Positions 10,572 to 22,435 of a stretch of 64,000 nucleotides of DNA are shown piece after piece. The stretch's first letter is position 1; each line of letters opens with the position of its first letter. The stretch lies in contig JANBPK010000947.1 in assembly GCA_027579435.1 (NCBI GenBank), forward strand, positions 1 to 64,000, in the 5' to 3' direction. The notes beneath the pieces are model-generated. The model saw only the letters and a program-made list of their open reading frames with translations, ran no database searches and was not told where the DNA came from. The position numbers were made by a program, and so were the translations under genes. The stretch is from Candolleomyces eurysporus. Lineage: Eukaryota; Basidiomycota; Agaricomycetes; Agaricales; Psathyrellaceae.

Positions 10572-12522
10572 CTGAGTTGTGCGAGAATCTCGGTCTAGAA
10601 TTCCTGGAAACTATGAATATGTTTTCAGTTATACAGAACAACGGAAGAACAAAGTTCGAAAAAGGTACTTTGGCATGGATAGTGGTTGAAGCACGTTGGA
10701 GGTTGTGTTGCAACACCCCGCACATGTGCTCAGTGAATTCACGCGCCCTCCCTTGTTCCAAACGAGACAAATCAAGGGGCAAAGAACCTTCCAACCAGCC
10801 TCTAATCCCGTGGCTCGCACATTCTACCGCCAGCGCTAATTGTTCGACACACTCCGTAATTAGGTACGAAGAATCGACCGCGATTTTGGAAGCACTCAGA
10901 GAGAGGGAGTGGAAGAACAGAGTGCAGAGGAAAGCATGGTAAGGCAATCTGTTGTCATGCAGAGATTGGCAAGCCTGAGCCTTGAACTGCTCAATCTCAT
11001 TGATGAAGTCGCAGGCGTCTGAGTAAGCAAATATGTACCAATGAATGCGGAAGCAGTTGCGAGAGGCCAAACTCTTCTCTTCGTAAAGGCAGGAGAATAG
11101 ACGATATGATAGTTGGAGATGAAATGAGGGTGGAACGAAGAAACAGCCCGATCGACTTTCGGTAGTGAGGAAGTCACGAAGGGACCTATGAAATAGTGTC
11201 ACGTCGCCCTGCTCGTCGGTTCCGGGAACGTGAACAATCGCTTGGAGGTTCAGCAGGACCTGAACGACTTCGAAGGCTTCTATGCCGAGAAGCTTCGCTA
11301 TTCCAACGATCGGGAGCGGCTGTATGAGGAAGGCGATGGTGGCGATAATGGTACGGAGATGAGGGAGATTTTGCGAGCGGGCGAGCGTTTGAGCGTACAG
11401 GTCATCGAGGCCATTCATCTCGAGGGCCAGTGGGAGGCGGTCCATAGGGGTCGACGGGTCCTCTTCCGTTGCAGGTCGGACAATGGATTTGAACATCATC
11501 GATGCAAGCACGAACGATCCTTTAATGTGCCGGATCAACTCGTTCATGTCTGGCCTCGTCGGCCATTCCCCGTTCGCTTGAACATAGGATTTGATGACAC
11601 GGTCTTGGACCGCTGCGCCCTGAAACGATGCTTGAAGGAACATTTCGATATCCTTGTCAGCTGAGTGACTATTGAGATCGCCTATGTGAACACCATCACT
11701 GTCCAGGCGAGAACGGATGTGTTCCTCCACCCGACTAGCGATGAAGAATCGGAGCGGAATGGAAGGGTGTCTTTTGAAGAAGTCGAACATATGGTCGATG
11801 AAGTCCACTACCCCTTGCTTGTCCTCGCATTCGTCGAGTCCGTCAATGACGATGAGGAAAGGCCCTTTGGTAAGAACAAGTCCCTGTTCCAGAGCAGCTT
11901 GGAACGGTCCGTAAACCAACCGCTCCAGCTGCACGGTCAAGGAAACGCCCTCGGTGAGCAAGCCTGGGTCGGCGTCCAGGGCGGCTTCGACGAACGAGGC
12001 GGTGGCAGGCACCGCGGCTACCATTTGAGCGGCCAATGTCGCTGCGAACCTGCTCATGCCGCTCCTGTCTCCTGCATTGCCGAAGAAGAAGTAGCTTGCA
12101 AGCAAGCGCCCGGACTCTGCATATATCTTGGCGATCTCCAGAGAGACGGCGGATTTGCCACTTCCTGCGAATCCGTGGAACCAGTATATGTGGACAACCG
12201 GCGTTTTGCTAAGCACAATTTCAGTGTCGACGCATGATATTATTCCCTCAATTACAACCTTCCTCGTTCCAGGAAAGCATGCCGAGTCAGGGGGAGACTT
12301 TCTTCGATCTCGAGTGTGAGAAGCGTCGAAAATTGGGTTAAGCTGGCGAATGAGATCTGAAGGCACGGTATTAGCAGCCATAGACATGTTCTCGAGGATC
12401 TACTGACTTTGTCTCCCATTCGAAAGGTATTGATTCCCAGCGATAAAGATGATTGTTTGTTGTCCTAGTTGAACACTGCGAGCGCCGGAGAAGGTCTCGA
12501 AGTGCAGGGGTGCCTCCGCCAT
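10561..12522 (-). CDS. NACHT-domain STAND NTPase (basidiomycete NLR-like)
   Basis: Two exons (12522-12408 and 12356-10561) give a 636-residue protein. The 51-nt intron removes an in-frame TAG and joins NGRQ to NLIRQLNPI. The N-terminus (HFETFSGARSV then TIIFIAGNQY) is the short glycine/aromatic motif often seen before NACHT in mushroom genomes, followed by ASHTRDRRKSPPDSACFPGTR. Walker A is GFAGSGKSAV, Walker B is FLIVIDGLDEC, and RFFIASRVEEHIRSRL follows. The C-terminal part is helical and contains the FHRSLRDFL segment common in this group. No WD40, ankyrin or TPR repeats are encoded, so a sensor repeat domain is absent or lies outside this model. Such proteins are thought to act in fungal allorecognition or innate immunity. 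The role here is inferred from family. Confidence 0.9.
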
Positions 12523-12936
12523 TCAAGAAGCGTTGCAGCGAGGAATTGAATCGGGTAGAAGACGGGCAGGGGGAGCAATGAGCCGGAGCGAGATGGGCAG
12601 GGAGGAGAAAGGATCAGGAAAGTATGATTGTCTCAAGCCACGGGTTCCAGGATGCATTGGCGTATGATCCCTTAAATTGAAGTCCGTGACATTCGAACGC
12701 AAATTACTTGGAACATCATGTATGATTGCAGAAGAGATGCAAAAACTTACAAGGCAAGTTCAACAGCAAACGGACGAGGAGCAGGCCTAGTTTTCGAGGA
12801 ACATGGAAGAGGACAAGACGCGTTTTCCTCCTGCCCGAAAATCGACCTTTGTTTGTCTCTATTTTATAATGACGTCGATGTCCTCCAAAGCCCCTGTCTT
12901 CACTCATCCCAATCCACCTTCACTCCAGCTTCTACC
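12523..12936. promoter_or_regulatory. Divergent promoter region, NACHT gene / PITH gene
   Basis: This 414-bp spacer separates the minus-strand NACHT start (12522) and the plus-strand PITH start (12937). TTTTATAATGACG at 12861-12873 lies about 65-75 bp before the PITH start and is a possible TATA-like element. No gene fits in the interval. Confidence 0.4.
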
Positions 12937-13871
12937 ATGGCAGACCACAACCACTGCGACCACCACGAAGGCTGCGGCCACGATCATTTGGGACACGACT
13001 TGGGGCCCGAAGATAACCTCTTCTCCCAGATCGATCGCGCAAACGTCGTCGCCCTGAACGGCGTTCAGGATGGCGCCAATGTCATCAAACCTTGGTCTGA
13101 ACGCCTCGACCAGACAAAGGTACGTACTCCTCAATTTCTCCAGGATTTGACAAATCGTTATACAATTTAGCCCCTCACTATAGTTTCTGGAATCCGACGC
13201 AGATGATCAAATGTACGTCTGCTTGACGGGTTTACAGCAACCTTACTTAGTCTGCATTGCAGCATCCTTCGAATTCCATTCACCGGATCCATACGGCTCC
13301 GCTCGTTGCTCATCAAAGCTGGGCCAGAGGACCAGACACCTTCCAAGATAGTTCTCGTGTGTCTTTTCTATTCTCCGCCTACCTTCTATAAGCCGCTAAC
13401 AAGGAAGCAACGCAATAGTACGCAAACCAACCGAACCTCGACTTTGACGAAGTCAACGAGCGCACACCGTCCCAAGAATTCGAATTACCTCAGAGCAACG
13501 AAGTTGGGGAATACCCTCTCAAGTGAGACTTTTTCGCCAATCACCTTTACGCTTCTTCATTCAACTTACAATAATAAATATCACCCCTCTGCAGGACCGT
13601 CAAATTCTCGAATCTTTCAAGCGTAACCCTCTTCATCCCAGCCGCACAAGGAGCCGAAGCCTCCAAGATCTACTACGTCGGGTTTCTTGGGACGTGGTCA
13701 AAGGTACGATCCCCACTAAATCACAACTTTAAAGATGATCAATCAACAATCTAATCACGTCCGTAGCGCAATGAAAACCCAGTAATAACGGTTTACGAAA
13801 CCCAGGCCAATCTCGCAGACCATCCAAAGATTCAAGGAATGGACGGTGCACACAGCTCTCTTGGGCAGTAA
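12937..13871 (+). CDS. PITH domain-containing protein
   Basis: The gene starts at 12937 with a His/Cys-rich N-terminus (DHNHCDHHEGCGHDH). The core PITH domain (C-terminal proteasome-interacting domain of thioredoxin-like proteins) is spread over several short exons: NLFSQIDRANVVALN, IKPWSERLDQTKFLESDADDQMIL, RIPFTGSIRLRSLLIKAGPE, PSKIVLYANQPNLDFDEV, VKFSN followed by a hydrophobic segment, and IYYVGFLGTWSK. It ends at TAA 13869-13871 after about 210 residues, the usual size for stand-alone PITH proteins. Family members associate with the 26S proteasome; there is no thioredoxin domain here. The gene converges on the velvet gene with about 170 bp between stops. Confidence 0.92.
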
Positions 13872-14039
13872 CCTACTCACCTTTCACTTCCGAAAAACCA
13901 AAAATCTGTACTGTATCTGGTATCTCATTACGAAAGACTTCTTGTTCAAATGCGACATTGAACCACACGAAAAATACACACAAATGCGAACGAATAAAAA
14001 AGCAGAGGTCCAGTAAACAAAAGCGAGCGTATCTAAATA

Positions 14040-14304
14040 TCAAAAGGGATGCGACCCCATCATCCCCCCAGGCATCCCCCCAGGCATCCCACCCTGCTGC
14101 TGCTGCTGTTGTTGTTGTTGCTGCTGTTGCTGTTGTTGCGCTGCCACCTGCTGTCTCATCCTCATCACTGCCATCATCATAGCAGGCGTCATCTGCTGAC
14201 CCTGGACCTGGCTCCCAGCCATAGCCATAAAGTTGCTCGGATTCGCCATCCCCATCCCCATGAAATTCATTTGGTTCTGAAGTGTTGCCAGGTTTTGTTG
14301 TTGT

Positions 14305-14337
<33 letters not shown>

Positions 14338-15692
14338 GCTTGCTGTTGTTGTGCCTGTTGCTGTTGCGCTTGCTGCTGTTGCTGCTATCGAAAGGCGACA
14401 AGTAAATGTATCAGAAAAAAAAAAAGACNAAAGAACGAGAGAAGAAACTCGGACGGGATGAGTGAAAAAAAAAAAGACATACCNAACGCCCTCAGTCTCT
14501 CCGGATTCGAGAATAATTGACTAGGCATCTCCGGAATGCCATTGATAGGGAAGAACGCTCCATAGAGAGTCCTGTTATGCGCAAAGAAAAGCGCATTCCG
14601 GGTCTGGGCTCCAGTCGGTGTCGTCCACGCAGCAGTCGCGTACTGGGTGAGCAAAAGCACATCCCGAACGAGGGAGCAAACGAATCATCGACAACAAGAG
14701 AAGAAGGCGTCAGGAAACCCTATCTCCAAACAGACTCATGCATAGAGAGAGATACACACCCGGTTACCCTGACCCAGCGTCATAACGAGATGATCAAACG
14801 TCCTCGCATTCTCTATATTCTGCTCACGCTGGAACGCCTGCACCGTGCACATCCCAGGCTGATACTGCCTCACCCACATCACCAACGCTTCATACGACGG
14901 TGCAACTTCGGCCGTGGCCGCAAGCTGGAAGACCGAAGGCCACGTACTCGGTTGACTATCCAGATCCAAAGATGGCAGGCAGATCAGTCAATAATTCCAC
15001 AAATNAAAAAGGCAACGAGAGAAGAAAAATATTGGAACCAAAACACACTCACCACTGAGCCGGCTTACTCGAGTGAATCGTAACCCTCGTACTAACTTCC
15101 TTCTTCCCATTAGACCCCTGCCCCGAAAACTTGAAGAATCCCGTCCACACAACATCANCCCCCATTGCCATTATTACCACCAGCCGGGGGCGCCTGACTA
15201 GGACCTGGGACTGGCTGCCCAAAGTTCGGTCCAAATGGAGGACCCGGCTGAGGCTGGGGTGGTTGATTCGGCACCCTCTTCCGACTTTCATAAAGTTTCT
15301 GAAGCTGCAGGGCCATATCGCTCGTAGCCTGCGGCTGTGAAGGAGAGCCCATCATCTGAGGGACAGACCCTGGCGTTGCAGCTGGATTCGAGGGACCACC
15401 GGGGTTCCCTTGGGAATGAGAAGGCGACTGCATCATCTGTGGAGGCATCATTGCATTCATCGAGGTTATCGTCGGAGGCGCTTGTCCTCCAGGCCCTACT
15501 GCTTGCCCAAGCATACTCGAAATACCAGCACTAGGACTCGGCTGCTGGATGCTCCCCGGATGCGGATGCGGGTGTCCTGACGACTCTGCATTCGGTATGC
15601 TGGGAGACGAAAACCCTATCATGTTCATATTCGCCGCTGGTGAAGAATGCTGATGCTGAAGACCCTGCTGCTGCTGCTGCTGTTGTTGTTGT

Positions 15693-15724
<32 letters not shown>

Positions 15725-17406
15725 CTGTTGTTGCTGTTGCTGTTGAGCTGCCGCCATCTTCTGTTNCNNTGAGCCACCAAGCATGGTGCCTGGCTGAGGA
15801 GTTCCAGCCGATGTCGTCAGGTCGGTACTGGTAGTTGCGCCAGGCGGTGGAGGGATGGGCGGTCCGAGGCTGTTGGGATCTGAAGAAGTCGCTGGTGGCC
15901 ATGGCTGTTGAGGCTGCTGGGAAGTAGCAGGTACAGGCGCAAGGGCGGTTGGACCAACAGGAGCCAAGCCGTCGTCGGTACGGCTTCTTTTCAGCTGACG
16001 CGTCGAAGGTGCGTGCTCGTCGTCGTCGTCGTCGTCGTTGGGTAGAGGCATGAGATCCTGGCCCATGTTCGGACGCTTGCGAACCCGGATGTCCTTGCGT
16101 ATCCGGATCTTGATACCCTGGTCAGCCAGGGAGCATGACAGAGGTGTCGATTCTGTTAAACCTGGTGAGCACAAAAGTATTGCTGGAGAAAGATGTGTCC
16201 AACCTTCCATCCCGGGGAATTTCTTCGCGGTATAGACGTAGAACGGGGCTGAGAATATCGACTTGCAGTGTCGCACATTGTTGCTGGCAATTAAATGTCA
16301 GAATTAGATTTTAGAGAAGGCTGAGATTGTGTGAAGAGCTGGAGGGTAGGCGATTTCGATCTCCCCGAGAAGGGTGGTGTCATTAAGTTTATCACCGTTG
16401 CATTGGCGGATTGACAATTCGCGGTTCCACCCAGCTGGCGCGCACCACAAAAGAGGTTCCAGCCATCGCCAGATATGATGCGAGCACAATATCGGATTCG
16501 CTCTCGGACATAGGGCAAACGGAATCCATGTGGAGATGACTCACCCGACGACCTCGAATAAACTGAGCTTCAGTCGGTAACTCCCTTCAGTCCTGACACT
16601 AAGATCAGGGAAGACGAAGAATCCAGCATCTGTGGTCGTGTGAGAGATATTCAGACAATAAGCAAGAGAACGCACCTTCATTGTTGTTCTGTGGGTCTTT
16701 CAAATGGTAGAGCGAAGAAACCACAGAGCCAGTTGTGCACCGCGTCCGGCCATCCTTCGCAACGGTGTCAACTACCGCCAAATTCACAGATCAACTGTGC
16801 TCACCTTCAGCCAGTGCAGCTCGGTGTCGTCGTCGGGTTTCGCGAGACTTGCGAACATGAAATAATACGGATTCTGGAGGAATGATTGGGCATAGCTGTT
16901 ATCCGAGTCTTCCGGCTGCCGTGAGCTGGAACTTGGCGTTGGCGATCCCGGAGGCGACCCGTTGACACTCTCTCGCCGCCGTCGCTCTCGCTCGTTGTGG
17001 GCGGGGTCGATAACACGCAGCTGGACAATCGGCGGTGGGTCAATGGGCCTGCGATCAGCTGTATNACGGACACTTGGTTAGGCGTACTGCCACGACACGG
17101 CGACGAGACGCACCCTTGCCCCCGACACCACACATCCTGGCCTGCTTGGGCTGCTGGCGCATAATGAGCTCGTAGACCCTATTCCGTCGAGCAGCCATGA
17201 TATTGGGATCAAATGGAAGGTGACGGTCAGCGCAAGCTGAATATAAGGGCGACCCGCACCCAGGGATTCGGGCCAGATCATCAGGGCACTCACAGGCGGT
17301 CTCTGTCTGAGGGNTGGTGGGTGGTCATCGTCGCGGACGGCGAGAAGAGGGCGTTGTCGCTGTCCTGGGCAGGTACGGTGAAGCCGTGGAGGAGATCCAT
17401 GAGCAT
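14040..17406 (-). CDS. Velvet-domain regulator with polyglutamine linker and PTOV/ACID-like C-terminal domain
   Basis: The start is ATG 17406 ([11 protein letters not shown]). Treating the N at about 17314 as a surplus base lets exon 1 splice in frame to [20 protein letters not shown], the start of a velvet domain: [59 protein letters not shown], then a predicted-strand segment ending [32 protein letters not shown] and [17 protein letters not shown] nuclear-type basic/acidic linker and a Pro/Gln-rich region with long polyQ follow. After the velvet part, the same open frame runs into [27 protein letters not shown] and [18 protein letters not shown], which resembles the beta-barrel of MED25. 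A second Gln/Met-rich tail ends at TGA 14042-14040. Velvet proteins bind DNA and link development to secondary metabolism. The PTOV-like assignment is by eye only. Confidence 0.85.
14094..14139. repeat. CAG/CAA (glutamine) trinucleotide tract, velvet gene C-terminus
   Basis: On the minus strand this is a run of mixed CAG and CAA codons encoding about 15 Gln just before the Gly/Met/Pro-rich C-terminus. Mixed codons make it less slippage-prone than a pure CAG run. Confidence 0.9.
14295..14386. repeat. CAG/CAA glutamine tract at the start of the last velvet exon
   Basis: About 28 Gln codons are interrupted by GCA/GCG Ala, read on the minus strand. The preceding intron contains two A-rich runs (14416-14427 and 14466-14476), each close to an N, so the exact length of this region may be wrong. 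Confidence 0.85.
15665..15745. repeat. Long CAG/CAA polyglutamine tract between velvet and PTOV-like parts
   Basis: About 27 consecutive Gln codons occur on the minus strand, followed by Gln-Gly-Leu-Gln-His-Gln-His. Three Ns lie immediately upstream in the gene (15766-15769). Length polymorphism between strains would be expected. Confidence 0.9.
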
Positions 17407-20400
17407 TGGGCGAGTCCTCACAGGACGTTGATAATAGGGTTTGCCCCGGAGTAAATAGATAAAGGAAACAATTCCGCATTATATTTCCCATTTTATTCCC
17501 GTTTTGGACACTTATCTCCTCGATGCTAAGTGCCAATCCCCTGGGCCGGGTCCACGTGCCTCGATTCCGTTCCCACGCCGTCCCGTCCCACTCTTTCGTT
17601 CCGCCCGGGGCCATGGCGCTGGCTCCGCCCTGCCAAACCGCGTCCCCTTTCAGCCTTCCTTTACAATCATTTTCACAATTTACCCGACACAAGCACACTA
17701 CAACAGCGCACATACAGCGTATCTAATGACGTTCGCCAAACTCTAGTCCTCCTTATGCCTCTTCCGACCTGCTTCTCATTTTCTGCAGTGGTCGGAGCAT
17801 GCCGTTTTCGCGATAGAACCGTCGTCTGACATGTGCGTCCCATTTGTCGACGGCGACCTACATGCCAATCAGGCTCAGGTCGCATTAGGAAGCAGTCCAG
17901 ATTTTCTGTGCATCGAGGTTTGTTGCCGTATTCATGACATACCATCTGACTTTCAAATCGGTACTATGNTGCGTGCTNTGNCGAGTAGTCTCNAGCAGCT
18001 CGACACTTGCATCGTCTCCTGCAAAATGTCCATTCCATTTTATCTGATTAGACCACCGCCTCGAGGTAACGAGCCAGGAGAACGCTNTTATCCCATGACA
18101 CGGATCATCCCGTCCATGTGAACACTNAGCGCTGGCTCCCTGTAACTTGGGTCGCTCCTACCCAATCCATCGAATAATTTCTGTGCTTCCAGCCCGTGAC
18201 AAGGAACCAAAACCTTCAGCGTAAAACGAGGTCCGAACCAGACTCCAAAGACCCCTGCTCCAAAGGGAGCTAAAGCATAAACTACGATCCCATTAATTTC
18301 TCCGCACGCAAAAGACACGCACCGTACAGATAAGGGAGGCACGTCTCGAAAAATCAAAACTCGCAGACTTCCTCGCAGCTGTACGCAGGCAAGTCAATGC
18401 TATGGTCCGTCTCTGCAACTTGCGTGCATTCTCCAGGAGGAAGGCCTTACTTCCGCCACTGGGCATCACCGCTGTCCAAGAGCCAGACTTGTACAGGAAT
18501 AGTATGTCAAGTCCCGTCCTTTATCTATGGCGCCGCTCACACCTTTTCAGAAACGCGGAAGAATTTTACAGCTGTGTTGTACCAAAAAAGTAGGTTCGAT
18601 TCATTCTTTATCAGACCAAAACACTAACAAGAGCCAACATGCCGTCCCGCCGACCGCCAAAGTCAAAAAAGATTCCGAGCGCCAGCGCCCAGTTAACTGC
18701 ACCGGGGTCACAACATTCCTGTTTCTGACGTATTTATGGAGGCACTTGACCCGAACTCCCGACTCCAATGACAGTTATTTACCGACAATCAGAACGTTCC
18801 TCTGCAACTGGACATCAAACCGACCTACTAATCCCCTCACCCTCGCTCTCTTCACATATTCACTGGATCGTCCAAGGAAAAAATCATCTTAAAAACGCCT
18901 GTTTCCTTCTGTCCCTTACTTGTGTTTGTCACTGTGCCCAGAATCGGGTAATCTTGGGATCCCCTTCAAGCAGTCTTCCTCAAAATGTCGGTCGCACGCC
19001 AGGATTTCGATCTCGGCGTTGAGCCGTTTCCCCAAAACCGCTTCTCGTTGCTCCTTTCCCGACCATCCAATCATCCGGGTCAGATTCGCGGGAGTGACTG
19101 CCCAGTGCTCAGTCTCAGGCAGAGTGCTCACGTTCACGCTCAAAGTCCATCGAGCTCCTTTGTCAATTCAATAGTTATCTCGTGCTCTCCTCCTGACCCA
19201 AATTTTAGTGCTCATCTGAGGACCAGGACCACGCCCCGTCGAACCTTGACTTTCTATCCTTATCTCGCTATCTGAAAGGACTCTGTAACTCAACTTCTTC
19301 GTTCCACCGTCAACCCAGGAAACAAAGCAAACAACCGCATCGCGACAACACGAGTATACGAAGAACTTCTTCCAGGCATGGTAGCGAGTTTCCAGAGAGC
19401 CTGGCTATCGGGGCTTTACCTTATCGCGCATCCCAGATCTGCCATCGTCCACTGGCGAGATGGCGACATACAGTTCGGATTAATAGATAGACTCCTGAGT
19501 CTTAATTAAGTAAGTCCTCACCCCTTTCATTTTATCACCAACTGCGTCATCACCTGCCTGATCCATTAAATACTGTAAAGATCCCTCGAGCGTACCCAAT
19601 ATCTCGAGTTGAAACCGACGCGGACACTTTTCCAATAATTTTCATCGAACAAACTTGTTCGATGGACTCGGAAGTTTCTCTGTGCTGGCCAACGTTCATG
19701 AATGCGGTGTCGACTCTGAATCCACCCGAGCACCGAGGTCTGCCAAACAGGTGTCCAGAACAAACGGGAAGCGCCATTCCCATCTAGGCAGGTAAGCTCC
19801 GAATTCCCCTCCTTCCTTCCAAGTTCTGACTTATCCACGGAAATACTTGCACTCGGAATGCTGACGCACATACGCATGATGGATGCGTTTTCTTGCTTTG
19901 TACAACACAGATCTCTCGGCCGGTTTTGACCCCAAATCGCCAGCCCATGGGTACCGCCGAACACACGTGCGGAGTGGCGAATGCACCTTGGCGCGCCTCT
20001 GTTCAGTGCTCAATGAATGTCTGACGGGGCACGGGTGCAAGCCACGCCTGCGTGTCGGGTGTGGCGAGTGACGTCGACCACATAGTACCGTATGAGGATC
20101 CGACATTGCCTTGTACATGCTCTCCTTTCGAGGAGCACCATTCGCAAATGACCCGCCGTACTCCTCCGGTGTGTGACCATCCTTCTTCCCAATGAGGTGA
20201 AAATGGAATGACAATGCATTGAGTTGCAGTGTCAAGAGGTGCGTGGACGTCGAACTTTGAACCCTACTTTTATTCATGAGATTGCATAGGCACGGAGAGC
20301 TTAGAGCTTAGATCTATCTTTCGACCGCTCTCAGTCCGACCGCCGAGGGCCCCTAGCCCCAAATATATCATGAAACTGAAGAAGAAGTGGGGGGACAAAT

Positions 20401-22435
20401 GGCTAATGGCACCACGATTCATTTTGTTCTGAGGAGAATGCCCCGACTCTTCCCGACCAGAATGTATTCCACTAGGGACCCCAAATTTCAATGCACTGCG
20501 GAGATCAACGAGCACACGACCGAAACCATTAGCCTTGTCCAAGCAACTTGTTTGAATTTGGGATATGGTCACGATCGACCGTCAGTGTTCTAATGTGAAG
20601 GAGCGAAAGGCGAGAAGTCGGTTGCCTTTATAGTGTTCAGTCACGGACGCCCGTAGCTTGGGGGTATGTGATACTCGACAACACCTTCCAAGCTTGAAAC
20701 TTAATCACATACCTCACCTCGTAGGCCAAATGGGCATCAAAAAACGAAGCAGGTATATGTACGACATTTGTTGGTATTCATTACACACACGCTCACGCTC
20801 ACGCTACTTGCTTATCATTTGGTCATGAGAAATTATAGATCTCTTCCCTTCTGCCTTGCTGTATTTTCGGGAGAATTTGAAGCTTATCGCCACGTACGCG
20901 TTGTAGCAGTCGTCATTGAGAGTTGTATTCACTGCGCTGAGTCCAGCCCTTGTTCGATTTCGTTAGTTATGTATGGATGACGCACTTGACAAGCTGCTTG
21001 ACAGGTGTCGAAAATGCATGGATTGGAGACCGACTTTGCGACGACCCTTTGCCCGCAGTTGCAAGGCGAACCCGCGACGATAGGTGTAGCTTTGCTTTGA
21101 TTTTGATATACTCCAGTTTAATGGAACGAACGTATGGGCCGTTAGAGAAATAACATCAAGGTTCGTATGAACGGGGTGTTAGGCGCACCGCTACCACACA
21201 CCTTCCCCAGCTGAAGCGCTCGAACCCTGGGCCCGCGGGGCCACCCCATCGGAACCTGGGGCATGGCCGACATACCACATTAAGACGAGAAAGGAGCACG
21301 GTGACTAAATGGAAACATCCGCGCCGAACTGACCCTCGTTTTTTCAATGCAGTCCTTCTCTTCCCTTCCAATTGGCGCTGAGTCGGAAAACGGGAAGGAG
21401 AAACGAAATCTCGGTAAAACTTCCGAAGCAGACCTTTTGGTTTTTCTTGCTATTAACGCAGCAGGGCATGTTTACCCGTATATGTCAGCAGCCACCAAAG
21501 GACTATAGGTAACGAGATTACAAACCTCTGTAGCCCTTCTTCTAATTGAACTCTAGTCGTGCACCACGGGACGGTGTGACCCCAGAATGTCGGAGTTTGA
21601 GTCCGTCATCGCTGATCGCTGCCAGTGGCAGCCATGGGTCGCAGTCAACCTTCGTNCCCCCCGGAAAATGCGCTCGATGGAGAGCTTACTTGACTCTATT
21701 CCCTGAGCTCTCCTCTGATCGATGATGATGAGTTCTCCCGTTTCGAAGAATAGAGAGATTGAGCTGTGGCGTGCGCGGTGGCTAATTGTGAAGAGTAGAC
21801 ACTTGCTAGATATGGCGAGTCCGACCCCGTTGTGATATCGGTGGTGGCTGCTTGCCATGGATCCTTCTTTCTGGTCGAAAGAAGCTCTGGAGGGGCCTGC
21901 CAACCACACTGGAATATCACATCCAGCACATTCCTATTTTTATCGTGGTTGGTGCATGCCCCGTGCAAGTGGGACATGGTAGGCCCGAAATCCCGCCGAA
22001 CGGGTGCAGTCGAGGGTGAACGTTTGTTGCCTCTCGATCTCGGTCCCAGTGGATATCAGCACGCAGCAGCAGCAGCAGCTTGTTGTTCTCCTCCGCAAAT
22101 CTATCGCGCGTTCGCTGCGGATGTCGTCATTTGGACCCTCCTGGTTCCGAAGGTTGCATGCACTTCGAGTCCCGAGACAGATGGAGTAGCCAGTGAGATA
22201 ACAATAGTAGTAGTAATACGGACGGAATATGTGTAGAATATCGCGCAAGGCCTAGGAATAGCTTCTATTACAAGTACTAGAATTACAAGGTCCCGTACTA
22301 CTACCCAAAGAATGCGAGGTATATAAAATATAAAAGTACCCTGTAGGTACTACATAAACTGAACATATTCAGCCCTATCCTGTAAGACGATAAATATGCC
22401 AGTTGGAAAGGTCAAAACTGTCAATCACACTTGCT
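17407..22435. other. Gene-poor region of about 5 kb
   Basis: Only short open frames occur, on both strands, without splice-compatible neighbours or recognisable domains. The first few hundred bases are the promoter of the velvet gene. Several Ns occur at 17969-18127 and one at 21656. A minus-strand frame near 18916-19143 (TPANLTRMIGWSGKEQREAV) reads somewhat protein-like but stands alone. Near 22200-22350 the sequence is AT-rich with short inverted motifs (AGTACC/GGTACT). I could not find terminal repeats, transposase or reverse transcriptase. Confidence 0.45.

Noticed and set aside
11230..12237. Two long plus-strand frames opposite the NACHT gene
   Set aside because: They are antisense shadows of the strongly supported NACHT coding sequence.
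15640..15834. Poly-Ala/Val frame opposite the polyglutamine tract
   Set aside because: It is the other-strand reading of the CAG/CAA repeat of the velvet gene.
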